Assembly: GCF_019880365.1 (NCBI RefSeq)
Contig: NZ_CP082271.1
Coordinates: 4,278,001-4,342,000 of the forward strand
Direction of reading: 5' to 3'
Source: Pseudomonas sp. DNDY-54
GTDB taxonomy: Bacteria; Pseudomonadota; Gammaproteobacteria; Pseudomonadales; Pseudomonadaceae
DNA: 64,000 nt
The notes under the pieces are model-generated. The model did not search any database. It saw only the letters and a program-made list of their open reading frames with translations, and was not told the DNA's origin. Positions 37,300 through 44,474 of this stretch are shown here, one piece after another. Every line of letters starts with the position of its first letter. The first letter of the stretch is position 1. A program made the position numbers and the translations under genes.

Positions 37300-38748
37300 T
37301 TACAGTCCGAGACAGAGGTACTTGATTTCCAGATAGTCCTCGATGCCGTACTTGGAGCCTTCACGGCCCAAGCCGGAGGATTTCACGCCGCCAAATGGCG
37401 CCACCTCGGTGGAAATCATGCCGGTGTTAACGCCAACCATCCCCGACTCGATCGCTTCGGCCACGCGGAATACCCGTCCCAGATCGCGGGCATAGAAATA
37501 GGCTGCCAGCCCGAACTCGGTATCGTTCGCCAGCGCGATGCCCTCGGCCTCATCCTTGAAGCGGAACAGCGGCGCCAGCGGTCCGAAGGTCTCTTCCTTG
37601 GCCACTTTCGCATCGTGCGGCACGTTGACCATCAGGGTCGGCTCGAAGTAGCTCCCGCCGAGGCTGTGCGCCTGGCCGCCGGTAACGACCTGAGCACCGT
37701 TGGCCACCGCATCTTCGATATGCTCCTTGACCTTGGCCGCGGCGCGGTCGTCGATCAACGGTCCGATGTCGACGCCTTCATCCAGTCCATTACCGACCTT
37801 CAGCTTCGCCACGGCCGCCTGGAATTTCTCAGCGAACGCGTCGTACACACCCTCCTGAACATAGATTCGGTTGACGCAGACGCAGGTCTGACCGGCATTG
37901 CGGTACTTGGACTGCATGGCCCCCTTGACGGCCTCATCGAGGTCCGCATCGTCAAACACCAGAAACGGCGCATTGCCGCCCAGTTCCAGCGACACCTTCT
38001 TGATCCGCGGCGCACATTGGGCCATCAGCTTGGCACCGACCTCGGTAGAACCGGTAAAGCTGATCTTGCGGACCGTCGGATTAGCCGTCAGCTCGTTGCC
38101 GATATCGCCCGCCGAGCCGGTGACGACGCTGAACACGCCTTTAGGTATACCGGCCCGCTCGGCCAGTTCCGCCAGCGCCAATGCGGAGAAGGGCGTCTGG
38201 CTGGCCGGTTTGACCACCATCGTGCAGCCCGCTGCGAGTGCTGGAGCCGCCTTGCGGGTGATCATCGCCGCCGGGAAATTCCACGGCGTGATGGCCGCGG
38301 TCACGCCGATCGGCTGCTTGATCACAATGATGCGCTTGTCTTTCTGATGGCCTGGAATGGTGTCGCCATAGACGCGCTTGGCTTCCTCGGCGAACCACTC
38401 GATAAACGAGGCGGCGTAGGCAATCTCGCCCTTGGACTCGGCCAGCGGCTTGCCCTGCTCCAGGGTCATCAAACGGCCCAGGTCGTCCTGGTTCTCCATC
38501 ATCAGTTCGAACCAGCGGCGCAGCTTCTGCGAGCGCTCCTTGGCTGTCAGGTCACGCCAGGCCGGCAACGCGCGCTCGGCGGCGTCGATGGCCCGACGCG
38601 TCTCGGCGGCACCCATCTTCGGCACGGTGCCGAGGATCTCGTTGCTGGCCGGGTTGTTGACCTTGATCGTTTGTCCGCTGTCCGCGTCCTGCCAGGTTCC
38701 ATCGATATAGGCCTGCTGGCGGAACAGCGAGGTGTCTTTGAGTTGCAT
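37300..38748 (-). CDS. gabD: Succinate-semialdehyde dehydrogenase (NADP+)
   Basis: 482 residues, exactly the E. coli GabD length. N-terminus MQLKDTSLFRQQAYIDGTW, catalytic Cys in NAGQTCVCVNRIYVQ (with the second, redox-switch Cys two residues on), Glu in SLELGGNAPFLVF, and C-terminal EVAPFGGVKSSGLGREGS. It oxidises succinate semialdehyde from GABA to succinate, the last step of putrescine/GABA use, so it completes the pathway served by the spu, agu, kauB and transaminase genes here. The usual partner gabT is not adjacent. Confidence 0.93.
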   Translation of the reverse strand: MQLKDTSLFRQQAYIDGTWQDADSGQTIKVNNPASNEILGTVPKMGAAETRRAIDAAERALPAWRDLTAKERSQKLRRWFELMMENQDDLGRLMTLEQGKPLAESKGEIAYAASFIEWFAEEAKRVYGDTIPGHQKDKRIIVIKQPIGVTAAITPWNFPAAMITRKAAPALAAGCTMVVKPASQTPFSALALAELAERAGIPKGVFSVVTGSAGDIGNELTANPTVRKISFTGSTEVGAKLMAQCAPRIKKVSLELGGNAPFLVFDDADLDEAVKGAMQSKYRNAGQTCVCVNRIYVQEGVYDAFAEKFQAAVAKLKVGNGLDEGVDIGPLIDDRAAAKVKEHIEDAVANGAQVVTGGQAHSLGGSYFEPTLMVNVPHDAKVAKEETFGPLAPLFRFKDEAEGIALANDTEFGLAAYFYARDLGRVFRVAEAIESGMVGVNTGMISTEVAPFGGVKSSGLGREGSKYGIEDYLEIKYLCLGL

Positions 38749-39070
38749 GGCAATCTCCTTCGAGCCGGCGCCGGGCGCCGATAAATGGACAAGGCCGACT
38801 GGCCGGATGTAAGGAAAACCCGCGAGGATGGGCCTACCCGTCAGAGCGAAAGGCCGCTGCCAGGTTCCTGAAGCGCATCGAGCGTTTGAAATCTCAAACG
38901 AAATCCTAGGCCCGGCGCCGGAACTCCCGCAACAACATGTTCGAAAAAACTAACGCTTCATAGCCTAGCCTGATAAGCGCATACGCTCGCGGCAGTCAAA
39001 CCAGACGCCACTCGCCCGCCGAAGCGCCATGGACGACCGCCGGCGAGATGCGTATGATTGCGCCCGCGCC
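38749..39070. other. Intergenic region upstream of gabD and before the tRNA locus
   Basis: 322 bp containing the leftward gabD promoter region. The gabD start is preceded by AAGGAGATTGCC, a strong ribosome-binding site. No other feature seen. Confidence 0.4.
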
Positions 39071-39112
39071 GCACCAGTAGCTCAGCTGGATAGAGTACTG
39101 CCCTCCGAAGGC
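39071..39112 (+). pseudogene. Truncated 5' half of a tRNA-Arg(CCG) gene
   Basis: These 42 bases match the first 42 bases of the intact tRNA at 39174 with one difference (T for C at position 29, in the anticodon stem). The copy runs through the anticodon CCG and then diverges, with no T-arm or acceptor 3' strand. It stands 103 bp upstream of the intact gene, so it is the residue of a duplication or of site-specific recombination at the anticodon. Confidence 0.85.
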
Positions 39113-39173
39113 AATACTCACCGAGTTGAGAAGGGTGTCAGCTAATGGTCAAATAGACCGCCGCAACACATGC

Positions 39174-39250
39174 GCACCAGTAGCTCAGCTGGATAGAGTA
39201 CCGCCCTCCGAAGGCGGGGGTCGTGGGTTCGAATCCCGCCTGGTGCGCCA
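39174..39250 (+). tRNA. tRNA-Arg (anticodon CCG)
   Basis: 77-base cloverleaf: acceptor GCACCAG pairs with CTGGTGC; D-arm GCTCAGCTGGATAGAGT; anticodon stem CCGCC/GGCGG enclosing loop CTCCGAA (anticodon CCG, codon CGG); T-arm with GGTTCGAATCCC; encoded CCA end (GCCA). It is the likely attachment site for the accessory region that follows, given the integrase at 42.7-43.9 kb on its 3' side. Confidence 0.97.
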
Positions 39251-39608
39251 TATCTCTTTGTTTTATAAACTTTTTTATAAAGCTCAAGCCGATTCAAATC
39301 TCGTGCTGGCCCACTCCTGCACGAACCTCCCGATGTCGGCCGTCAGACGCGACGAGCACTGCCCTGGCCACCGTTTTTGGCTGTATTTCGGGCTGTGCCA
39401 ATTCTGTGCCTATACCGTGCCGCATCCTCTGACGGAGTGCCATCCCTTGCCACCTGCACGAGCACTAGCTCATCGCGCGACGCACATACGCTCAAAACAG
39501 CCGCGCTGCACTCAGCCGAATTCAGAAGCTCAGCCCTTACCCCACAAACGTAGCTCCCGATCCAGACCATGGAAAACGCAGCAAGTGATAAGACAGCTGA
39601 ACATAATC
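39251..39608. other. Gap between tRNA-Arg and the IS3-family element
   Basis: 358 bp with no credible gene. It starts AT-rich (TTTATAAACTTTTTTATAAAG) immediately after the tRNA and then becomes mixed. Possibly the left end of the integrated element. Confidence 0.4.
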
Positions 39609-39670
39609 TGAATCGCCCCTAGTTTCGTAGACACCTCCAGGCCTCATAATACGGCCCACTAGGAGGAGTC

Positions 39671-39949
39671 ATGAGCAACCCGCGTTATCCCGAAGAATTC
39701 AAAATCGAAGCAGTCAAACAGGTGACCGAACGAGGTCTGCCAGTGGCGGAGGTAGCTGCTCGTTTGGGCATGTCGACCCACAGCCTGTATGCCTGGGTTA
39801 AGCGCTACAGCAAGCCCCAAGAGCGGCGCGCGCAAGAGGACGATCAGCAAGCTGAGCTGCGTCGTCTTCGTACCGAACTCAAGCGCGTGACCGAAGAGCG
39901 AGACATCCTAAAAAAGGCCGCCGCGTACTTTGCCAAGGAGTGCGGCTGA
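39671..39949 (+). CDS. IS3-family transposase OrfA
   Basis: 92 residues: HTH DNA-binding domain (about 8-50: YPEEFKIEAVKQVTERG, PVAEVAARLGMSTHSLYAWV) and a C-terminal leucine-zipper coiled coil (ELRRLRTELKRVTEERDILK). It recognises the inverted repeats. AGGAGGAGTC precedes the ATG. Near its end an A6G run at 39910-39916 can cause a -1 slip into OrfB, producing the OrfAB fusion transposase. Confidence 0.95.
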   Translation: MSNPRYPEEFKIEAVKQVTERGLPVAEVAARLGMSTHSLYAWVKRYSKPQERRAQEDDQQAELRRLRTELKRVTEERDILKKAAAYFAKECG

Positions 39950-40821
39950 AGTACGCCTTCATCAACCAGCTATCCGCTGACTATTCGGTTCGCCGCCTGT
40001 GCCTGACGCTGAAAGTACATGCCAGTGGTTACTACGCGTGGCTGGCTGAACCGAAGTCGGCACGAGCCAAGGATGATCAACGCCTGCTTGGACTGATTAA
40101 GCACGCGTGGCTAGAGAGCGGCGGTGTGTACGGCTACCGCAAAATCCACGACGACCTGCGTGAGCCTGGAGAAGCATGCGGCAAGCATCGTGTTGCTCGA
40201 CTGATGCGCTTGGAAGGGCTGCGCTCACAGACAGGGTATCGTCGCCGACCGGGCCGCTATGGTGGTAAGCCTCCAGCGGCTTCACCGAATCATCTGGAGC
40301 GCCGATTCAATGTCACCGAACCCAACAAGGTCTGGGTCACGGACATCACCTTCATCCGCACCTATGAGGGCTGGTTGTATTTGGCGGTGGTGCTCGATCT
40401 GTTCTCGCGGCAGGTAATCGGTTGGTCAATGAAACCGCAGATGACCAGCGACCTGGCTATTGATGCGTTGCTGATGGCAGTTTGGCGGCGTAAGCCAAAG
40501 CAGGAAGTGATGATTCACTCAGATCAGGGGAGCCAGTTCAGCAGCGGCGACTGGCAGAGCTTCCTGAAAGCCAACAACTTGCTTGGCAGCATGTGTCGGC
40601 GCGGCAATTGCCATGACAACGCAGTAGCGGAAAGCTTTTTCCAGCTGCTGAAGCGGGAACGGATCAGGCGAAAAATCTATAGCACCAGGCAGGACGCACG
40701 CGCTGATGTGTTCGACTACATCGAGATGTTTTACAACCCAAAACGCCGACACGGTTTCAACAACCAGCTGTCACCAGTAGAGTTTGAGAAGCGACATTTA
40801 CTGAGCCTGGGAAGTGTCTAA
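39940..40821 (+). CDS. IS3-family transposase OrfB (DDE integrase domain)
   Basis: 293 residues in the -1 frame relative to OrfA, overlapping it by 10 bp. N-terminal HTH_21 region (SGGVYGYRKIHDDLRE) and an rve DDE core: D in WVTDITFIRT, D in MIHSDQGSQFSS, E in HDNAVAESFFQLLKRE. Complete and apparently intact, so the IS should be active. Normally made as an OrfAB fusion by frameshifting; the GTG at 39940 is only a nominal start. Confidence 0.95.
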   Translation: MRLKYAFINQLSADYSVRRLCLTLKVHASGYYAWLAEPKSARAKDDQRLLGLIKHAWLESGGVYGYRKIHDDLREPGEACGKHRVARLMRLEGLRSQTGYRRRPGRYGGKPPAASPNHLERRFNVTEPNKVWVTDITFIRTYEGWLYLAVVLDLFSRQVIGWSMKPQMTSDLAIDALLMAVWRRKPKQEVMIHSDQGSQFSSGDWQSFLKANNLLGSMCRRGNCHDNAVAESFFQLLKRERIRRKIYSTRQDARADVFDYIEMFYNPKRRHGFNNQLSPVEFEKRHLLSLGSV

Positions 40822-40842
40822 GAAATCCGGGGCGATTCAATC

Positions 40843-41061
40843 TTCATCGCCCTTCTCCCAAGGGGTAATTAAACATGAATCCGCATAACACGCAAGATTA
40901 CAGCTGTACGTATATGCGCCCGGCACATAAGTAGGCCTATTGTGTCGGTTGGTGACGGCGGGGCTGGTCTCAAATAGGCCAGCCACCAGCATAGCTTCCA
41001 CAGCCCGCTGGATCAGGTCTCGCGCTCCTTGGCGCAGCAGGTCGGTCAATGGCTTATTCAT
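40843..41061 (-). pseudogene. Remnant of an IS256-family transposase (N-terminus only)
   Basis: Leftward from the ATG at 41061 the frame reads MNKPLTDLLRQGARDLIQRA-VEAML, closely matching the start of IS256/mutator transposases (LLRQGARDLI..AVEAEL). After about 30 residues it runs into unrelated sequence and then the IS3 element. Only the first codons are transposase-like, so this is a decayed end of an IS. Confidence 0.6.
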
Positions 41062-41062
41062 G

Positions 41063-41115
41063 GCGGCGTATCTGGCTGATTTGTTTGGCGACTAACAATC
41101 AACCAGATACGCCGC
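41063..41115. repeat. 13-bp perfect inverted repeat beside the IS256 remnant
   Basis: GCGGCGTATCTGG (41063-41075) and CCAGATACGCCGC (41103-41115), spaced by 27 bases and followed by TTTTTT. It may be a terminator for rightward transcripts, or, since it abuts the IS256-like start codon, part of that element's end. Confidence 0.6.
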
Positions 41116-41128
41116 TTTTTTCAATTCC

Positions 41129-41842
41129 TCAAACACTACATTCAGTTATAACTCGGTTAGGCGCCATATAGGCCTCAATGACCTTCATTCCCACATAAAA
41201 CACGCTAGCCGGGTGAGTGACTCGCAGCGCTGATCCGTCGCGAAATTTGTACACTTGGTAAAATTCTTGCTCCCCACGTCCCCATAAAAACTGTGAATCT
41301 AAGTACCCCCATTCAAATTCTGCTGACCGAACTTTTTCGCTCACTAAGATCTCGATCTCCTCTCGTGGGAGACCATCTGTTGCAGCCAGAATCCTGTATG
41401 CATCAAGGGGCTGCAGCTCACGCGCCCGGTTAGCCCTAAGCGCCTCCTGAGCACTCTTGACGTCTTGCCCCATAAAGCAGCCCAGCCACTCGCACGGCCC
41501 TTCGAGATAGGAGATCATCCATAAATCTCCATCCGCATCACGCCAAAGCTGCGAACGGCTAGAGCATCTGTCCTGCCCAGGCTCTACTGATGTCAGACTG
41601 AACGGCAGGACCAAGCCGGTTCCATATGGCGATTCCCATCCTCTACACAAGGTAACGCCTAGCCTGCCAGACCGCCCGGGGAAGAATTCAGTGTGCCCAT
41701 TTTCCAGTATCATACCGCGCTCCTTATATCGGTAACCGTTACTCCCTCCAGCATAAGCGACTGAAATTTCTGAGCAGCCGAAGTCGTTGCACTTACCCCA
41801 ACCTAGGCTGAGCAGAGCCGCTGGCCTAAGCATGCCCTTCAT
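41129..41842 (-). CDS. Hypothetical protein
   Basis: 237 residues, no signal peptide or TM helix, mixed alpha/beta with many Trp/Tyr (GWGKCNDFG, LWRDADGDLWMISYLEGPCEW). I do not recognise the family. The start ATG overlaps the stop of the 122-residue CARF-like fragment by 4 bp. The N-terminal residues before about position 15 may come from the recombination junction, so the native start could lie further in. Part of a run of leftward genes between the integrase and the IS. Confidence 0.5.
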   Translation of the reverse strand: MKGMLRPAALLSLGWGKCNDFGCSEISVAYAGGSNGYRYKERGMILENGHTEFFPGRSGRLGVTLCRGWESPYGTGLVLPFSLTSVEPGQDRCSSRSQLWRDADGDLWMISYLEGPCEWLGCFMGQDVKSAQEALRANRARELQPLDAYRILAATDGLPREEIEILVSEKVRSAEFEWGYLDSQFLWGRGEQEFYQVYKFRDGSALRVTHPASVFYVGMKVIEAYMAPNRVITECSV

Positions 41843-42207
41843 AGCGAACCGCCAGGGCTGAGCAGAATGGAGAGCTGATTGGCGGAAGTATTCAGCCGCT
41901 TTAAATGCTGACTGGCGGCCTGGTAGATCTCGCCGAAATGAACGGGGGAAGACAGGAAAAAGTAATGCGCGGTGATGGGTACATCGACCTGCTGGCGCAG
42001 CCAGGCCAGGTAGGGCTCCACTAGCTCGGAGGGGTATGAGCAGAGCAGTTCGACGCTATCGAAGGACACCGTGTTCAGCGTCGCCAGAATCGGGCCTGCC
42101 TCAGCACCTGCAACTGCCTTGAGATCATTCCCGCCAACCCAGCTGGCCAATACGCACTGCTTCTTTACCACTGTCCCTGTACTCCCGACCTCCCTATTGC
42201 CCATCAA
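41839..42207 (-). pseudogene. CARF-like (Rossmann) domain fragment of a larger regulator
   Basis: 122 residues reading VLASWVGGNDLKA, GPILATLNTVSFDSVELLCS, FLSSPVHFGEIYQAAS and ILLSPGGSL-stop. This order (WxGxxD, GPIL, SSPxxFxxIY, LSPG) is what I recall of the N-terminal CARF-type ligand domain of certain sigma-54 activator proteins, in which LSPG is followed by TPAM and then an AAA+ domain. Here the frame stops right after the LSPG motif, and no AAA+ or HTH part follows. The fragment therefore looks like a truncated gene rather than a complete small protein. The family assignment is from memory and needs a profile search. Confidence 0.45.
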
Positions 42208-42386
42208 CGGGCAGGAGAAAAAATGTGCTCTGGTTCGCGCCTTGGATAGTAACCAATACGCTGATCCGGGTCTTTAACTGCCTGACTGGATGTTCAAGTT
42301 GCGCTTTGCCGACAGTGGAACCGTTGATCCAAACGCAGCTCGGCGGGTGAATGGATCACGCTCGCCGCTGCCAGGGGGAGAACAAT

Positions 42387-42408
42387 GAAGGGGCCTTTCG
42401 GCCCCTTC
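42387..42408 (-). terminator. Hairpin terminator after the integrase-linked small gene
   Basis: GAAGGGGCC and GGCCCCTTC form a perfect 9-bp stem with a four-base loop, starting 6 bp after the stop of the 94-residue gene. Leftward it is followed by ATTGTTCTCC, so a weak T-tract. Confidence 0.7.
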
Positions 42409-42413
42409 TGCAC

Positions 42414-42698
42414 TTAGTTAGCCAATAAGCTTTCAAGCTTCTCGATCAGAAAGTCCAGCGGGCTACGGCCCTCCAGGCGCTTTTCGAACACGTCATTACG
42501 GCGGTAGGCGACCCAGGTTTCGAGGGCATGCCGATTATCTTTCTCGTAGCCGGAGCCGAGGATGCAAACAAGCTCTGTGCCATGGGGGTTCTCAAGGTAA
42601 CGACTCATGGCTGAGGCCAGATGCTTGAGGTACTTATGCTCGCGGGCCTCCATAGATAGATGAAGAGGGCTCACGTTGTCGCATTTGATCAGTTTCAT
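42414..42698 (-). CDS. Hypothetical protein, integrase operon
   Basis: 94 residues, soluble, no recognised domain; central helical stretch (EAREHKYLKHLASAMSRYL) and acidic C-terminus. It starts 11 bp downstream of the integrase stop with GGAGTTCCACC as the ribosome-binding site, so it is co-transcribed with the integrase. It may be a small accessory protein of the element. Confidence 0.6.
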   Translation of the reverse strand: MKLIKCDNVSPLHLSMEAREHKYLKHLASAMSRYLENPHGTELVCILGSGYEKDNRHALETWVAYRRNDVFEKRLEGRSPLDFLIEKLESLLAN

Positions 42699-42709
42699 GG
42701 TGGAACTCC

Positions 42710-43870
42710 TCAGGCCTTGAGATTGGCTTTGATCAGGTTGTCGAAGGCACTGCCATCACGGCGAGTCAGGTTGGGCACATAGCGCGAATAGACACGGAAC
42801 AGCATCTCGGTGGTGGTATGCCCCATCTGCCGGGCGATCCACTCCGGGTTTTCACCAGCCGCCAACCACAGGGTCGCGGCTGTATGACGGGTTTGGTAGG
42901 GGCGCCGCCTACGCAAACCCAGATGACGTAGCAGCGGATACCAAACCCGGTCGTTGATGTTGCGGTATGCGTGCGGCGTACCTTCGCGGGTGCAAAAGAC
43001 GAACTGTCCGCTGCCGGTTTTCTCCCGCTGGCCGAGGAGCGCCTGGTAAACAGGCTCGGACATATCGATCTCACGCTGCGAGCCGTCGTTCTTCGTGTAG
43101 TCGAGCTTGCCGCCCACCCAGGTTTCACGGATCAGAATCTGCCGCCGCTGAAAGTCGACGTACTTCCACTGCAAACCATCAATTTCGGCCGTCCGCATAC
43201 CGGTGAAGAAACGCACCGTGTAGTAGTTGCGGAAATCGTCACGCACTGTGCCGAGGATCTGCAGCACCTCATCCAGAGTGAAGGGCTCCACGTCTGTCTT
43301 GGGGACTTTCAGTGATTTGATGTTAAGGTATGGCGAGGTAAACTCGAAGCGGTCAGCTGCCTCACTAAGGATCATGCGCAATGGCGTCATGATGTGGTTG
43401 ATTCGCGTCGCTGTCAGACTCTGACCTTTCTGCCCGGGGACTTTGCCGAGTGCCGAGCGGAATGACAGAAGTTCTGCTTTGGTGATGGCGCTGACCTCTT
43501 TCTTACCGAACTCAGGCAGCAAATGCTTATCAAGGGTAAGGCGCACGGTTTTGGCGTGCGTATCACGCCATTCGACCTTCATCTCCTCAAACCACAGTTC
43601 TGCAAAATCCTTGAACAGTGGTGTTTTCAGCGATGCACAGCCAGCCTGCAGCCGACTGATCTCTAGCACTTTGCTGCTTTGGGGGAAGTAGGTGGCGTAG
43701 TCGAAGCTCCCAAGGGTAATTTCCGCTTCGATGCGCTCCAGGATCTTCTCGAGCTTTTTCCGGTTAGCGGGCGTATCAGGCAGCGCGGTCTGCTCACGGC
43801 AGCGCTGATCCAGATATGTGAAGTCAAAAAACAGCTTTTCGTTGTCGGAGCGGGCTCGAATTTTACCCAT
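42710..43870 (-). CDS. Tyrosine-recombinase integrase (phage/ICE type)
   Basis: 386 residues from the ATG at 43870 (MGKIRARSDNEKLFFDF), which follows the excisionase-like frame; the upstream open frame is not conserved-looking. N-terminal arm-binding domain (about 1-70), SAM-like core-binding domain (about 80-175), and catalytic domain (about 200-380) with Arg in FFTGMRTAEIDGL, RPYQTRHTAATLWLAAG (H-x-x-R region), MGHTTTEML, and Tyr in FRVYSRYVP. It probably drove integration at the tRNA-Arg at 39174: its 3' end faces that tRNA, as is usual. Overlaps the excisionase-like gene by 8 bp. Confidence 0.93.
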   Translation of the reverse strand: MGKIRARSDNEKLFFDFTYLDQRCREQTALPDTPANRKKLEKILERIEAEITLGSFDYATYFPQSSKVLEISRLQAGCASLKTPLFKDFAELWFEEMKVEWRDTHAKTVRLTLDKHLLPEFGKKEVSAITKAELLSFRSALGKVPGQKGQSLTATRINHIMTPLRMILSEAADRFEFTSPYLNIKSLKVPKTDVEPFTLDEVLQILGTVRDDFRNYYTVRFFTGMRTAEIDGLQWKYVDFQRRQILIRETWVGGKLDYTKNDGSQREIDMSEPVYQALLGQREKTGSGQFVFCTREGTPHAYRNINDRVWYPLLRHLGLRRRRPYQTRHTAATLWLAAGENPEWIARQMGHTTTEMLFRVYSRYVPNLTRRDGSAFDNLIKANLKA

Positions 43871-44096
43871 GGCAGATGCCTCCACCGGCCATCGGGACCA
43901 GCCCGGAAGTCCGCGAGAATTTCTGCATGTCTTCTTCGACGGCTTCCCAGATGAAAAGTATCTTGCGGCCGCCAAAGGGGCGGAAGTAGTGGATCCCCTC
44001 GAGCAGGACTGAATCTTTCAAGCGATTACGGATGGTGCGCGCGTCGTACTTCATGCGCGTGGCCAACTCTTCGGTAGTCAGGTATGTGTGAGACAT
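43863..44096 (-). CDS. Excisionase-like winged-HTH protein
   Basis: 77 residues: YLTTEELATRMKYDARTIRNRLKDS, then a beta wing (HYFRPFGGRKILFIWEAV), the layout of Xis/AlpA-type DNA-binding proteins that bend attachment sites. It overlaps the integrase start, so the two are translationally coupled. It is divergent from a small XRE-type regulator with palindromic operators between. Confidence 0.75.
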   Translation of the reverse strand: MSHTYLTTEELATRMKYDARTIRNRLKDSVLLEGIHYFRPFGGRKILFIWEAVEEDMQKFSRTSGLVPMAGGGICHG

Positions 44097-44159
44097 GGCT
44101 ATGCCCTCTCTGCTAAATTGAACGTCAGCGGATTCTTATGAGCTTCTGAATACTCATAA

Positions 44160-44229
44160 TGATCTCCTACAGATCAATATAACGCTCATTTTGAGCTTTG
44201 CAAGAGCAAAATGATCTTCTGAAGATCAT
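44160..44229. promoter_or_regulatory. Three palindromic operators between excisionase and XRE regulator
   Basis: TGATCT-CCTAC-AGATCA at 44160-44176, GCTCA-TTT-TGAGC at 44184-44196, and the perfect 19-bp ATGATCTTCTGAAGATCAT at 44211-44229. The last ends 16 bp before the XRE start. The spaced, related palindromes are as expected for a repressor controlling both the leftward excisionase/integrase and its own rightward promoter. Confidence 0.75.
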
Positions 44230-44244
44230 TTTTCGGAGATTAGA

Positions 44245-44457
44245 ATGGTCAAGTGCCATTTATCTCGCTTACTGGGCGAGCGGAAGCTGAAAATCAGTGA
44301 CGTAGTCAGGGACACAGGAATGAATCGCGGAACCCTCACGCGGCTCTATCACGAGACCGCGCAGCGCGTGGAGCTCAAGGACCTGGAAACGATCTGCCAG
44401 TACCTGAACTGCCAGGTGGGCGATTTGCTGGAACTGCAGGATGATCCGGAGGGCTGA
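44245..44457 (+). CDS. Small XRE-type (Cro/CI-like) regulator
   Basis: 70 residues that are almost entirely one HTH domain: LLGERKLKISDVVRDTGMNR-GTLTRLYHETAQRV followed by ELKDLETICQYLNCQVGDLL, the Cro/CI signature ending. It is preceded by TCGGAGATTAGA. It likely represses the divergent excisionase-integrase genes through the palindromes at 44160-44229 and its own promoter. Confidence 0.88.
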   Translation: MVKCHLSRLLGERKLKISDVVRDTGMNRGTLTRLYHETAQRVELKDLETICQYLNCQVGDLLELQDDPEG

Positions 44458-44468
44458 ACGCCCTCCGG
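44446..44468. terminator. Terminator overlapping the XRE stop codon
   Basis: CCGGAGGGC and GCCCTCCGG form a perfect 9-bp stem with loop TGAAC, where the TGA is the regulator's stop codon. It separates the convergent XRE and large recombinase genes, which are only 17 bp apart. Confidence 0.7.
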
Positions 44469-44474
44469 ACTTGG

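Larger units (their letters stand above)
39609..40839 (+). mobile_element. Complete IS3-family insertion sequence
   Basis: 1231 bp bounded by imperfect inverted repeats that begin TGAATCGCCCC and share TTTC-TAGACAC further in. A 3-bp target duplication ATC flanks both ends (39606-39608 and 40840-40842), so the copy is a clean recent insertion. It carries orfA and orfB in the IS3 arrangement with a programmed frameshift signal. It is inserted close to an IS256-type remnant. Confidence 0.95.

Noticed and set aside
37285..38784. Rightward open frame of 499 codons opposite gabD
   Set aside because: It mirrors the leftward gabD frame, lacks any domain, and is His/Arg/Gly-rich as codon shadows are.
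39126..39611. Rightward frame of 161 codons through the tRNA
   Set aside because: It runs straight across the tRNA-Arg gene, so it is not a protein gene.
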